Shown: positions 9,773 to 20,325, counted from the stretch's first letter. The stretch is 64,000 nucleotides of DNA from an uncultured Helicobacteraceae bacterium (GCA_947176375.1 CAMWQM010000004.1:56999-120998); one strand, 5' to 3'. Numbers and translations are program-made. The notes: a model not told the origin generated them from the sequence alone.

Positions 9773-11083
9773 TTATTTTGATTTTATTTCACCACCTATA
9801 AAATAATAGTCAAATTTGCTTAAATCCATATCTTTATAGATATTTCTTCCATCAAAAATTACACTCACACTCTCTCCTATCCTGTCAAAATCTGGATTCC
9901 TAAACTCTTTCCACTCTGTTATAACAACCAAAGCATTAGCATTTTTAGCGGCTTCATATTTATTCTCAAAATAATTAATTTGAGGAAAAAGTCTTTTCAT
10001 ATTTGGCATTGCCTTTGGATCGTAAGCATTGACTTTGGCTTTATTTTGAAGCAAAAAAGTAATCACATTTATTGAGGTAGCTTCCCTTATATCATCAGTC
10101 TCTGGTTTAAAGCTCAGACCCCAAAGACAAAAGGTTTTATCCTCTAAATTTAAGCCAAAATGCTTTTGTATCTTCAAAGAAAGAATATTTTTTTGATAAC
10201 GATTTACTTCCTCTATTGCATTTAGAATCTTTACTTCTACTCCCTCATTTTTGGCTGTTTTTTGCAATGCTCTAATATCTTTGGGAAAGCAACTTCCACC
10301 ATAGCCACAACCAGGATAAATAAAGCTATATCCAATCCTAGAATCTGAGCCAATCCCAAGCCTAACATCATTTATATTTGCACCCACTTTTTCACAAATT
10401 TGACTAATCTCATTTATAAAGCTTATTTTTGTGGCAAGCATCGCATTTGAAGCATATTTTGTCATTTCTGCAGATTCTGCACTCATAGTGATAATCCTAT
10501 CATTCTTTAGAATAAAAGAAGAATATAAGCCTTTCATCACATCTAGTGCTTTCTTACTATTGCCTCCAAGCACTACTCTGTCTGGAGACATAAAATCCTT
10601 TAGCGCTACACCCTCTTTCAAAAACTCTGGATTAGAAATGCAATCAAATGTGGCGTTTTTATTAATAAGATTTTGCTCTATTATTTCTCTTACTTTTTTT
10701 GCACTGCCAACGGGAACGGTTGATTTATTCACTATTATTGTGTAGCCACTAATATATTTTGCAATATCTGTTGCAGCACTAATCACATAGGATAAATCTG
10801 CACTTCCATCTTCTCCCATCGGCGTGCCAACTGCAATGAATATAATCTCAGCATTCTCATAGGCTAATTTTTTATCGGTGGTAAAAAGAATTTGCTCCAA
10901 TTTTTTGTTTTTTTTGATTAATTCTTCTAATCCAGGCTCATAAATAGGGATTATTCCAGATTCTAGGCTTCGTATCTTTTCTTTATCAGAATCTAGCATA
11001 GTTACATTATTTCCCACTTCAGCAAAGCAAGCCCCAGCTACAAGCCCTACATATCCACTACCAACGATAGTTATTTTCATCAT
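9773..11083 (-). CDS. ugd: UDP-glucose 6-dehydrogenase
   Basis: MKITIVGSGYVGLVAGACFAEVGNNV...GTPMGEDGSADLSYV...FLKEGVALKDFMSPDRVVLG...YPGCGYGGSCFPKDIRAL. Confidence 0.95.
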   Translation of the reverse strand: MMKITIVGSGYVGLVAGACFAEVGNNVTMLDSDKEKIRSLESGIIPIYEPGLEELIKKNKKLEQILFTTDKKLAYENAEIIFIAVGTPMGEDGSADLSYVISAATDIAKYISGYTIIVNKSTVPVGSAKKVREIIEQNLINKNATFDCISNPEFLKEGVALKDFMSPDRVVLGGNSKKALDVMKGLYSSFILKNDRIITMSAESAEMTKYASNAMLATKISFINEISQICEKVGANINDVRLGIGSDSRIGYSFIYPGCGYGGSCFPKDIRALQKTAKNEGVEVKILNAIEEVNRYQKNILSLKIQKHFGLNLEDKTFCLWGLSFKPETDDIREATSINVITFLLQNKAKVNAYDPKAMPNMKRLFPQINYFENKYEAAKNANALVVITEWKEFRNPDFDRIGESVSVIFDGRNIYKDMDLSKFDYYFIGGEIKSK

Positions 11084-11163
11084 TTTCCTTTAAAAATCTT
11101 ATTTTTGATTTTTGGAATTCTATCACAAATCTAGCTAATCATTTTACACTGAATAAATGTTCT

Positions 11164-12318
11164 TCAATCCATTAATTTATCAATCTGTCTTGTATAGTAA
11201 AAATACTTCTGTAAGACTAAAAGCGAAATAATATCCTCCCTCTCTTTATCAAAAAACTGCGAGATATAGCTATGTGCATTATTTATAATCTCTTTTGCTT
11301 TATTTGGGTGAGAGAGATAATACTCCAGCTTTTCTTCTAAATCTAAATAATCATCTCTAATCTCTACATAATGCACATTTGCCTCCAAAATCCCCTCCAT
11401 AAACCAAGTCTCAAACTTTGGCTTTGGCATAAAGGCAAGAGAGTTTGAGCTCATCACCCACTTAAGATTGCTTGCTACATCATTGCCCTCTAGTGAGAGC
11501 AAAAATTTATAGGGCAAATGATCTTTTATACCAATTTTTGGCTTTTGCCAAGAGTGATGAATGTCTTTAGAACCTGTGTGTCCTAAATCACACATTTTAT
11601 TACTAAAATACTTTTCAAAAAATTTCACTCTATGGCTTTGGTAGATTCCACCTCGATAAAAAAGCTTATCTTGCTTATCCTCCCAAGTATATGGGTCATT
11701 TATGAAAGTAAAATGTCGCACTTTTTCTAAATTTAGCAAAATGGAGTTAGAAGATTTTAGCTTTAACTTGTCTTGCTTTTTATTTGAAATATATTCATAT
11801 TTTTTAAAATCTAAATTTTTAGAATCTTTGCTAGATTCTTTAATTTTTAAAACTTCTCTAGCAAATTCTAACCCCTGTAACCCATCCCCACTAGCTAAAT
11901 TTGCAATATTTGTAAAATCTATTTGCTCAATCGGGCGAGATTTGGTAATACTAGGATTTGGCAAAAAATAATTTACATCACCAAAGGCAAAATTTGCCGT
12001 AAAGCTTTGTGGAAAATGCCTTAAATATTCCCAGGAATCAAAGCGATACACACTCTGCTTCTTACCAAATCTAACAAAAGAAATGCTCTTTGCCTCATCT
12101 CCTAGTTTTACAAAATCATTTAATCTATTATAATAATTTACTCTTTGCTTGATATATTCGCTATCATCTCTATCCTGCCAACCTTTTAGAATCTTTTCAT
12201 AGCTAGTATTTAAAAAGTATGGTTTTAGGCTTCGCAAGATTCCCTTTAGATTGTAAATAAAATAATTATTTTTCACCTTAAAATTCCTTAATTCCCTAAA
12301 ATTAAAAGCCCAAAGCAT
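11164..12318 (-). CDS. GT90 (CAP10-like) glycosyltransferase
   Basis: [20 protein letters not shown]...[72 protein letters not shown]. Confidence 0.82.
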   Translation of the reverse strand: MLWAFNFRELRNFKVKNNYFIYNLKGILRSLKPYFLNTSYEKILKGWQDRDDSEYIKQRVNYYNRLNDFVKLGDEAKSISFVRFGKKQSVYRFDSWEYLRHFPQSFTANFAFGDVNYFLPNPSITKSRPIEQIDFTNIANLASGDGLQGLEFAREVLKIKESSKDSKNLDFKKYEYISNKKQDKLKLKSSNSILLNLEKVRHFTFINDPYTWEDKQDKLFYRGGIYQSHRVKFFEKYFSNKMCDLGHTGSKDIHHSWQKPKIGIKDHLPYKFLLSLEGNDVASNLKWVMSSNSLAFMPKPKFETWFMEGILEANVHYVEIRDDYLDLEEKLEYYLSHPNKAKEIINNAHSYISQFFDKEREDIISLLVLQKYFYYTRQIDKLMD

Positions 12319-13246
12319 CCTTAAAATATTTTATTGTTCTCTCTAACCCTTCTTTTAGCTCAATTTTTGGCTCCCACAAAAGCTCTTTTTTGGCTAAGCT
12401 AATATCGGGCTGTCTTTGTTTTGGGTCATCTTGTGGGAGTGGAAGGAATACAAGTTTAGATTTAGATTCTGTTAGTTCTAGCACATTTTGAGCAAGCTCT
12501 AGCATAGAAAATTCCTTTGGATTGCCTATATTTATAGGTCCTGTGAGAGAATCTTTACTATCCATAAGCCTTATCATTCCCTCTATCAAATCATCTACAA
12601 AACAAAAGCTCCTAGTCTGCTTCCCCTCACCATAGATTGTAATATCCTCTCCCCTCAATGCTTGAATGATAAAGTTACTCACCACTCGTCCATCATTTGG
12701 GTGCATTCTGGGTCCATAGGTATTAAAGATTCTCATCACTTTAATGCGAAGTTTATGTTGGCGATAGTAATCAAAAAATAGTGTCTCTGCACAGCGTTTC
12801 CCTTCATCATAGCACGCACGAATGCCTATTGGATTGACGCTTCCTTTGTAAGATTCTACTTGGGGGTGAATTTCTGGGTCGCCATAGACTTCGCTTGTGG
12901 AGGCTTGGAGGATTTTAGCTTTTGTGCGTTTGGCAAGTCCTAGCATATTAATCGCTCCCATTACAGAGGTCTTAGTCGTCTGCACTGGATCAAATTGATA
13001 GTGGATAGGAGAGGCAGGACAAGCAAGATTATAGATTTCATCAACCTCCACATATAGTGGAAAAGTAATATCAGCTCTCATAAATTCAAATTTAGGATTT
13101 TTAAGCAAATGAGCGATATTTTGCTTTGTGCCAGTGAAAAGATTATCCACACAAAGCACCTCATCGCCTCGCTCTAGCAATCTCTCACATAAATGTGAGC
13201 CTAAAAATCCAGCCCCACCCGTTACTAGAATCTTCTTACATAGCAT
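12302..13246 (-). CDS. uxs: UDP-glucuronate decarboxylase (UDP-xylose synthase)-like SDR
   Basis: [39 protein letters not shown]...[48 protein letters not shown]...[22 protein letters not shown]. Confidence 0.9.
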   Translation of the reverse strand: MLCKKILVTGGAGFLGSHLCERLLERGDEVLCVDNLFTGTKQNIAHLLKNPKFEFMRADITFPLYVEVDEIYNLACPASPIHYQFDPVQTTKTSVMGAINMLGLAKRTKAKILQASTSEVYGDPEIHPQVESYKGSVNPIGIRACYDEGKRCAETLFFDYYRQHKLRIKVMRIFNTYGPRMHPNDGRVVSNFIIQALRGEDITIYGEGKQTRSFCFVDDLIEGMIRLMDSKDSLTGPINIGNPKEFSMLELAQNVLELTESKSKLVFLPLPQDDPKQRQPDISLAKKELLWEPKIELKEGLERTIKYFKDALGF

Positions 13247-13722
13247 TGATACTCCTATTTTAAAAATCTAAATTATATCAAAAGAAAAATTATCACAAGT
13301 AAAATTTATCCTAAATTATCACTCTAATACCATTTCTATCAAATATTCTAAAACTCTACCAAATCCTAATTTCTTTTATATTTATCTTTAAAATCTTTTT
13401 ATAAAAAAGTATTTTTAATCCTTATTATTTGGTATTTTTAGATATTTTAAAGCTTAAAACTTAAAAAAAGACTCTACTATTTTCAAGCACTACATTTAAA
13501 GAGCAGCCAATTAAGAATAAAAACTATCTTGTTTTAGAAATTTTAGATATTTATATTTTTGCTTATTAGATTCTGTTGATTTTCTACTTTATTTTTTGCT
13601 ATTGAACATATTTACAAAATTAATAAAACTAGAAATTTCTGTATTATTTACGATTAAAAATACAAAAATATTTATATATTTTTAGCAAAATATAGATTTA
13701 AAAGCCACAGATAATAATAAAT

Positions 13723-14433
13723 TTATTCTAATTTTAAAACTTCTAAATCTATTACCTCTTTTATGCTATTATAGGCTTTAGTTGTTACCCTAAATTCTAC
13801 TCGCCTTGATTTTTCTTCACTCTCTAGTGGGCGTGAAAATGACATTCCATTAGAATGCAAGACTTTCATAAGCCATTCTTTCTCATCATTCTTTGTATTA
13901 TTTAAAAAACAATATCGCATAACATTTAAAGCTCTATTTTGCGATAAAGTAGCATTATATAAAAAGCTATCATTAATATTATTTGCTCCCCGCCAAATAT
14001 TTGAAGCGTGTCCCTCTATAATAATTTCTTCAATATCATCTCTATATTTATTTATTATTTTCATATATCTCGGGAAAAAATCATCTAAAATGACTTTAAA
14101 ATCATCTTTAATATCTGACTTACCAATCTCAAAGATAGAATCTAGCTCATTAAATCTAATAGTATTTGTATCATCAATACTTGCATTCCATTTACTAAAA
14201 TCCCCTGAAAACTCACGCACTAAATCATTATTAATATTTAATTGCAAATCAGAATAAGCCTTTAGGATTTCACTCATATGATCATTTAGCACAGAGAGTT
14301 CTTGATTTTTTTTAATCAAAGCTTTACTTTGATTTTGTGTGATAAACATAAAGGTAATTGCAAGTAATAAAAATACCATCATAATACCAGCAAACATATC
14401 TGATATACTAATCCATTCAAATGAGCTTTTCAA
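13723..14433 (-). CDS. OmpA/MotB-domain inner-membrane protein, ZorB-like
   Basis: N-terminal SISDMFAGIMMVFLLLAITFMFI (single TM with Asp, stator B-subunit style), C-terminal IEEIIIEGHASN...LSQNRALNVMRY...SRRVEFRV peptidoglycan-binding-like domain. Confidence 0.75.
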   Translation of the reverse strand: MKSSFEWISISDMFAGIMMVFLLLAITFMFITQNQSKALIKKNQELSVLNDHMSEILKAYSDLQLNINNDLVREFSGDFSKWNASIDDTNTIRFNELDSIFEIGKSDIKDDFKVILDDFFPRYMKIINKYRDDIEEIIIEGHASNIWRGANNINDSFLYNATLSQNRALNVMRYCFLNNTKNDEKEWLMKVLHSNGMSFSRPLESEEKSRRVEFRVTTKAYNSIKEVIDLEVLKLE

Positions 14434-14488
14434 AATCTTTCCTTTACTTTATCTTTAACTTTGTTAAAAATTAAGAGTATTTTGCCTT

Positions 14489-16444
14489 TTATAACCTCTG
14501 CCCTATAATTTCTTTAATTCTTCGCAAAAACCATTCATAGTCGCCCTTAAAACCACTGCTAATATCATTCATAGAAGTTTCTATATCTTTTAGAGAATTT
14601 CTAGCAATATCTTGCATATCATTTGATTTTTCTATTGCTATTTCTATTTGTTTTTGCACAATTTCTAACATATTTAAAAACTCTATATTCGACTTATTTA
14701 GCGATATAGAATTACTTTTTATATAATTTGAAATTTCACTATTTAAATCTCTCATAGCCTCAATATTAATTAAATTTAGACTCTTTGAAGTCTCAATGCT
14801 AGAGAGGCTAATTTGCTCTAAAGTTTCCAAATATTTACTAGCCATAGATGAAAGCGTAGAATCTAGCGAATCTAAATATTTATTATTCTTAATAGAAATA
14901 TTGCTTAAAATCTTATGTTCTACATTTGACATATCATTAAAATATAATTTTGCTGTATTTTTTAAATGTTTTATGCCATCTTTATTTATATCACTTATCA
15001 TTTCTCTTGTGCTTTTACTAATTGACAATGCACTAGATTCTATATCTTTGCTTAATTTTTGATAGCTTTGAATTACAATCTTATTACTTTCTTGCATCGC
15101 ATTGCCTAAATCCTTAATATCTTTTGCAGAAGAAGTAATATTATCTTGTAAGATATTTACCAAATTTTTTATATTTTTAGTTGAAGTATTTATATTATTT
15201 TGTAGTGCATTACCCAAATCGTTTATATTTTTAGTAGTGTTTGAGATATGCTCTTGCATTAGGCTATCTCTGGTATTTAATTCGCTAATAATTTTTTTAT
15301 TAATATTACTAAAATCTTTTATTGTAGCGATGAATACTTCTTTTATAATTTTTTGTGCATTTGAAATTAGACTTTCATTCGTATCTTTTAGATTAGAGAT
15401 TAGCTTTTTATTTGTATCTCTTAAATGAGTATTTAATTCTTCAAAAAATGTATTCATAAATTTTAATGCTTCTATTGCAGAGCTTCCTAGATTCCTCATT
15501 TCACCTAGTTTTTCTTCTAAAATTAAATTTTGAGATTTATAATCCTGCATAATAGAGCTAACCTCTTTATATAGCTCGATAGTTTTCTCATCTCGTTTTA
15601 GTAGACTATCTGTGATTTTTGAGGTATTGTTAAGAAAAGTTGTTGCCTTTATTAGAATCTCATTTGAATCTAGCATATTTTTCTTATGTTCCATTTGCCA
15701 CGATAGCAAGTTATCCACCGCTTTATTAAATCGTTTAAAATTCTCACTAAAATGTAAATTGATATTATCGCTAAATTCTTTTGAAAGATTACTAACAGAG
15801 CAAATCACATCGGCATTAAAATCGCTTGAGAGCTTTTCTAGCTCTTTTGAGAGGGTAAATCTTAATTCTTGAAACTGCTTTATTAAATCATTTGAAAGTG
15901 TTTTATTTATAGCTACAATATTTGTATTCATTTTACTTATAGAATTTTGAAAAGTATCACCAAGTGCAATAGTGGAATCTGATATTTTATTTAACAAAAT
16001 TGCATTTGCCTTAAGCGTATTATCATTAGATTCCGCTAGTTTTAAAATGGCATTTTTCACTTCATTATTTGAATCTGCTACATTTTTTAAATCATTGAGT
16101 TTATCTAGCTTTTGAATCTGCAATGCAATGAAATCAAGACTATCTTTATCATCGCTTTTAAAACCTACAAATTTTTGATAAATACTAATTAAAATAGATA
16201 GACTCATACCCGCAATAGAAGTGTAAAACGCAACCTTAAGTCCATTTAGCAAATGCGGTATGGAGACTTCCATATTATTTATATTAAAATCTAATAACCC
16301 TACAAAAATACCTATGAAAGTCCCAAGAACACCAAGGGTTAGAATTATACTTCTAAAATCTTTATGATTTTTTGATTTGGTAGTTTTTATATCAATGGCT
16401 ACCAAAACAAGCATTATTATCGTAAAAATTATGTTAATTATCAT
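14489..16444 (-). CDS. MotA/TolQ/ExbB-like channel protein with long coiled-coil tail, ZorA-like
   Basis: N-terminal TMs with LGVLGTFIGIFVGLLDF...HLLNGLKVAFYTSIAGMSLSILISIY, then ~500 aa repetitive hydrophilic tail (SNTTKNINDLGNALQNNINTSTKNIKNLVNILQDNI...). Confidence 0.75.
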   Translation of the reverse strand: MIINIIFTIIMLVLVAIDIKTTKSKNHKDFRSIILTLGVLGTFIGIFVGLLDFNINNMEVSIPHLLNGLKVAFYTSIAGMSLSILISIYQKFVGFKSDDKDSLDFIALQIQKLDKLNDLKNVADSNNEVKNAILKLAESNDNTLKANAILLNKISDSTIALGDTFQNSISKMNTNIVAINKTLSNDLIKQFQELRFTLSKELEKLSSDFNADVICSVSNLSKEFSDNINLHFSENFKRFNKAVDNLLSWQMEHKKNMLDSNEILIKATTFLNNTSKITDSLLKRDEKTIELYKEVSSIMQDYKSQNLILEEKLGEMRNLGSSAIEALKFMNTFFEELNTHLRDTNKKLISNLKDTNESLISNAQKIIKEVFIATIKDFSNINKKIISELNTRDSLMQEHISNTTKNINDLGNALQNNINTSTKNIKNLVNILQDNITSSAKDIKDLGNAMQESNKIVIQSYQKLSKDIESSALSISKSTREMISDINKDGIKHLKNTAKLYFNDMSNVEHKILSNISIKNNKYLDSLDSTLSSMASKYLETLEQISLSSIETSKSLNLINIEAMRDLNSEISNYIKSNSISLNKSNIEFLNMLEIVQKQIEIAIEKSNDMQDIARNSLKDIETSMNDISSGFKGDYEWFLRRIKEIIGQRL

Positions 16445-16458
16445 TTCCCACCCTTATA

Positions 16459-16647
16459 TTATCTTTTTCCTTTATTGAATTTATTATTAAATTCATCATC
16501 ACTCATCCACTCTGGCTTTTGCAAACCACTTTTTTTATTTATCACTTTAAGATAGATTCTAATTATTAGTAAAATTACAGCCATTGTAACTACTGCAGAA
16601 ATCACAAGCTCTAGGCTATAATTATTTGGAAATATTAAATCTTTCAT
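16459..16647 (-). CDS. Small single-TM protein of unknown function between exbD and the ZorA-like gene
   Basis: 62 aa, LELVISAVVTMAVILLIIRIYLKVI; ATG overlaps the exbD stop by 4 nt. Confidence 0.65.
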   Translation of the reverse strand: MKDLIFPNNYSLELVISAVVTMAVILLIIRIYLKVINKKSGLQKPEWMSDDEFNNKFNKGKR

Positions 16648-17042
16648 TTCATACTCTTTGTATTTTCATCAACTAAAACAAATAGATTCTTATATTCAAG
16701 ATCGCTTAACATATTCATAACTTTTATAAAATTTTCAAAATTACTATCTTTATGTCCATTTATAACAATACTAGTATCCTTATCTAGCTTTGAGATAGCA
16801 TATTTTAACTCTTCAAAACTAATTTTTTTATCATCAAGATAAAAATTTCCGTCATTATCTATGCTAATTACCCTATCACTTTTACTTACATTTGAAATAT
16901 TAGAAGCATTTTTATCAACTTTTGGAATCTCAATATTAATTTGATTTTGTTTAATGAAAGTAGCTGTGGTTAAGACAATTACAAGCAAAACCAAAACTAT
17001 ATCAATGAATGGTATTAAATTTAGCGAATCTATTTTTTTCAT
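16644..17042 (-). CDS. exbD: ExbD/TolR family protein
   Basis: MKKIDSLNLIPFIDIVLVLLVIVLTTATFIK...INIEIPKVDK. Confidence 0.9.
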   Translation of the reverse strand: MKKIDSLNLIPFIDIVLVLLVIVLTTATFIKQNQINIEIPKVDKNASNISNVSKSDRVISIDNDGNFYLDDKKISFEELKYAISKLDKDTSIVINGHKDSNFENFIKVMNMLSDLEYKNLFVLVDENTKSMK

Positions 17043-17073
17043 AATTTAGAATCTACCTTTCAAATTGCCTTAA

Positions 17074-17511
17074 CTAAATACTAAAATCATTGCGATTTTT
17101 TTCCATATCCCAAAGCATCAATAAAACTTCACTTTTTCTAACTAGCAAGTTATATCCGACAATCGCAGGAATAGCCACAATAAGCCCAAGTGCAGTAGCC
17201 TTTAGCGCAAGTGCTAGTCCTATCATAATATCACCTGTATTTAGCGCATTATTTTGCCCAATTTCAATAAAAGTTAGCATTATCCCGCCAACCGTCCCAA
17301 GCAACCCAATATAAGGAGCATTTGTGCCAATAGTAGCAATTAAAGTGAGATTCTTTGTTAAATCAATTTCTAGTTTTTTTCTATCACAATAGCTTAAATA
17401 ATCAATTTTTCTAAAAGTCCAAATTCGCTCCATTATAAGAGCCAAAACTATAATACTAAGAAAAACTAAAAAGCCTAAAATCCCGTATTCAAGATAATCT
17501 TTTATTGTCAT
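17074..17511 (-). CDS. exbB: ExbB/TolQ family proton channel protein
   Basis: IATIGTNAPYIGLLGTVGGIMLTFIEIGQ...IMIGLALALKATALGLIVAIPAIVGYN. Confidence 0.93.
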   Translation of the reverse strand: MTIKDYLEYGILGFLVFLSIIVLALIMERIWTFRKIDYLSYCDRKKLEIDLTKNLTLIATIGTNAPYIGLLGTVGGIMLTFIEIGQNNALNTGDIMIGLALALKATALGLIVAIPAIVGYNLLVRKSEVLLMLWDMEKNRNDFSI

Positions 17512-17679
17512 TATGCCTTCTATTATTTTGATATATTTTTGTGGTGATTAATTTTTGGATTCTATCTCAAAATAACTTATTTTTATATTTTAATTTATGT
17601 TAAAAAATAAAAAACTTTAGTCTAAAGCTATAAAGTTTTATGATAAAATAACACTAATATTTAATTATAAGGAGTTTTT

Positions 17680-18582
17680 TTGGAAAAAAGTTTATACTCT
17701 ACACTAGGTGTTTCACAAAATGCCTCAAGCGATGAGATTAAAAAGGCATACAGAAAATTAGCTAGAAAATATCACCCTGATATTAATAAAGAAAAAGATG
17801 CTGAAGAGAAGTTTAAAGAAATCAATGCAGCCTATGAAATATTAAGTGATGAAAAAAAACGAGCACAATATGATAAATTTGGCGATAATATGTTTGGCGG
17901 GCAAAACTTTAGTGACTTCGCAAGAAGCAATCAAAATATAAATTTAGATGACATTTTAAGTCAAATTTTTGGTGGAGGATTTGGAAGTAGTAGCTTTGGA
18001 AATGGGAATTTTAGTGGAGGTTTTAGCAATGGAGGCTTTGGAAACAACTCATTTGGTGGATTTGGCTTCGGTGGCTTTAGCAGAGATGAGCTAGATATTA
18101 GAAAAAACATTACGATTCCATTTGAGAGTGCCTTACTTGGCGGAAGCTATCATTATAGTGAAGGAAGTTTTGATATTAAGATTCCAGCCGGAATTAGAGA
18201 CAATGAAACTTTAAGGATTAAAAATAAAGGCAGAAGTGCAAATAATATGAGTGGCGACCTGCTCTTAAAAGTAAATATTGCTCCTTCAAGCGAATACAAA
18301 ATACAAGATGATATTTTGACAAAAGAAATTGATATTCCACTCAAACTAGCGCTATTTGGTGGAAAAGTAAAGGTTAAAACTCCATATAAAGAAGTAAATC
18401 TAACAATTCCAAAAAATACAAAAAATAATCAAAAATTTAGGATAAAAGAGCACGGACTTAAAAATCGCAAAACTAGCTCTATTGGAGATTTATATTTGAT
18501 TGCAAATATAATTTTGCCAAAAGTAGAGGAGCTAGATTCTAAACTTGCTAGTTTAATGAGTGAAAAACTCCCAGAGAGTTAA
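17680..18582 (+). CDS. cbpA: DnaJ-family curved DNA-binding co-chaperone
   Basis: [52 protein letters not shown]...; G/F-rich region; TTG start. Confidence 0.92.
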   Translation: MEKSLYSTLGVSQNASSDEIKKAYRKLARKYHPDINKEKDAEEKFKEINAAYEILSDEKKRAQYDKFGDNMFGGQNFSDFARSNQNINLDDILSQIFGGGFGSSSFGNGNFSGGFSNGGFGNNSFGGFGFGGFSRDELDIRKNITIPFESALLGGSYHYSEGSFDIKIPAGIRDNETLRIKNKGRSANNMSGDLLLKVNIAPSSEYKIQDDILTKEIDIPLKLALFGGKVKVKTPYKEVNLTIPKNTKNNQKFRIKEHGLKNRKTSSIGDLYLIANIILPKVEELDSKLASLMSEKLPES

Positions 18583-18623
18583 AATAACAAGCTAAAATAA
18601 AAGCTAGATTTTAAGGAGGAAAA

Positions 18624-18983
18624 ATGTATAGCTATGAAGAACCAGTATTTTTAATAAGTGTCGTGGCAAAAATTCTCTCAATCCACCCACAAACCTTAAG
18701 ACAATATGAAAAAGAAGGGCTTATTGAGCCAAGTAGGACTGATGGAAAGATGAGACTATATTCACAAAAAGATATTGATAAAATTAAAATTATTTTAAGG
18801 CTAACGCGTGATTTGGGTGTGAATCTCGCTGGAGTTGATATAATTTTAAGGCTAAAAGACAAGCTAGATGAGCTAGATTCTATGATTGAGGATTTACAGC
18901 AAAATATAAATAGACAAAGTAATACCAAAAATAGTGTTACGATAAAACGAAATTCTTATGATGTAATAATCTTTAAAAAATAA
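18624..18983 (+). CDS. hspR: MerR-family heat shock repressor HspR
   Basis: YEEPVFLISVVAKILSIHPQTLRQYEKEGLIEPSRTDGKMRLYSQKDIDKIK; directly after cbpA. Confidence 0.92.
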   Translation: MYSYEEPVFLISVVAKILSIHPQTLRQYEKEGLIEPSRTDGKMRLYSQKDIDKIKIILRLTRDLGVNLAGVDIILRLKDKLDELDSMIEDLQQNINRQSNTKNSVTIKRNSYDVIIFKK

Positions 18984-20170
18984 TGTTTGCATTAGAAAAT
19001 CGCCCTAGCACTTTAGCAGAATTCATCGGGCAGAGGCATTTAGTTGGCAAAAATTCTCCGATAAGAAAAATGATAGAAAATAACTCTCTAATTCATTTAT
19101 TTTTCTTTGGACCACCAGGTTGTGGGAAAACGACATTAGCTAGAATCCTAGCTAAAGAATTAGGCAGAGAGTTTTTAGAGTTTAATGCCACTTCGCTAAA
19201 GATTGAGGAGATTAGAAAAAATATTTTAAACTTTAAAGATTCCATTTTTAAGCCCATAATTTTTATAGATGAAATTCATAGACTAAACAAAGTGCAGCAG
19301 GAAGTTTTACTTCCATTTATGGAGGAATTTAGTGCTATTTTTCTAGGTGCTTCAACGCAAAATCCATACTTTGCACTGACTTCTGCTATCCGCTCTCGCT
19401 CTTTTATATTTGAATTTTATGCCTTAAATAAAGATGATTTAAAAGAGATTTTACAATCTAGCATAAAAAAATATAATCTAAACATAACAAAAGAGGCAAA
19501 AGATTATCTAATCTCACATTCAAATGGCGATGCAAGGGCTTTGCTAAACATTTTAGAAGTGGCAAAAAATGACTTAAGTATAGAAAATCTAAAGCAAATC
19601 AAGCCTTTAAGCGATGGAGTGAGTGAAAACAGCGTGCATTATGACTTTATTTCTGCACTGATAAAAAGCATTCGAGGAAGTGATTGCGATGCAAGTATTT
19701 ACTATCTTGCAAAGCTCATTAATGCAGGCGAAAATGCCGAATTCATCGCAAGAAGATTAGTGATTTTAGCAAGTGAGGATATAGGAAATGCAAATCCGAA
19801 TGCGCTAAATATAGCAAATAGCACGATGCAGAGTGTAGCAAAAATTGGCTATCCAGAGAGCAGAATCATTCTCTCTCAATGCGTCCTATATCTTGCTGCT
19901 TCTCCAAAATCAAATACTGCATATAAAGCGATAAATAAGGCACTAGAATTTGATAGCAAAAATAGAGATTTAAAAGTTCCACAAAATATAATACAATTTA
20001 ATAAAAATTATAAATATCCGCACGATTTTGGGGGCTTTGTGGAGCAAAATTATATGCCAAAAGAGGCAAATGCTAAATTTGTGGAATGGAGTGATATTGG
20101 ATTTGAAAAAACCCTGCAAGAGTGGCTTAATAAAATCAAATCAATTCATAATCCAAATAAAGCAAAATAA
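18983..20170 (+). CDS. rarA: Replication-associated recombination protein A (RarA/MgsA AAA ATPase)
   Basis: NRPSTLAEFIGQRHLVGKNSPIRKMIENN...FFGPPGCGKTTLARILA...IIFIDEIHRLNKVQQEVLLPFME. Confidence 0.92.
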   Translation: MFALENRPSTLAEFIGQRHLVGKNSPIRKMIENNSLIHLFFFGPPGCGKTTLARILAKELGREFLEFNATSLKIEEIRKNILNFKDSIFKPIIFIDEIHRLNKVQQEVLLPFMEEFSAIFLGASTQNPYFALTSAIRSRSFIFEFYALNKDDLKEILQSSIKKYNLNITKEAKDYLISHSNGDARALLNILEVAKNDLSIENLKQIKPLSDGVSENSVHYDFISALIKSIRGSDCDASIYYLAKLINAGENAEFIARRLVILASEDIGNANPNALNIANSTMQSVAKIGYPESRIILSQCVLYLAASPKSNTAYKAINKALEFDSKNRDLKVPQNIIQFNKNYKYPHDFGGFVEQNYMPKEANAKFVEWSDIGFEKTLQEWLNKIKSIHNPNKAK

Positions 20171-20230
20171 GAGTTTTATAATCTATTTCATTCAAACAAA
20201 AGAAATAAATTATAGCTTTAAAAATTTAGC

Positions 20231-20260
20231 TAGAATCTAGCCTAATAAATTTAGATTCTA
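20231..20260. repeat. Intergenic inverted pair of the dispersed motif (tagaatcta...tagattcta)
   Basis: 9-bp exact arms separated by 12 nt, between rarA and the MBL-fold gene. Confidence 0.7.
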
Positions 20261-20325
20261 CTAGATTTTATTAGACTTCAAAAAATTAGATCTAGCAAAA
20301 ACATATAAATTAAGGTTAAAAAATA

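Noticed and set aside
15102-15872. Plus-strand ORFs antisense to the ZorA-like gene
   Set aside because: Cys/Phe/Ser/Leu-rich antisense translations of a repetitive coiled-coil gene; no start context or recognisable domain.
20028-20240. Plus-strand 70-aa ORF overlapping the rarA end
   Set aside because: Out-of-frame overlap with rarA, no recognisable domain.
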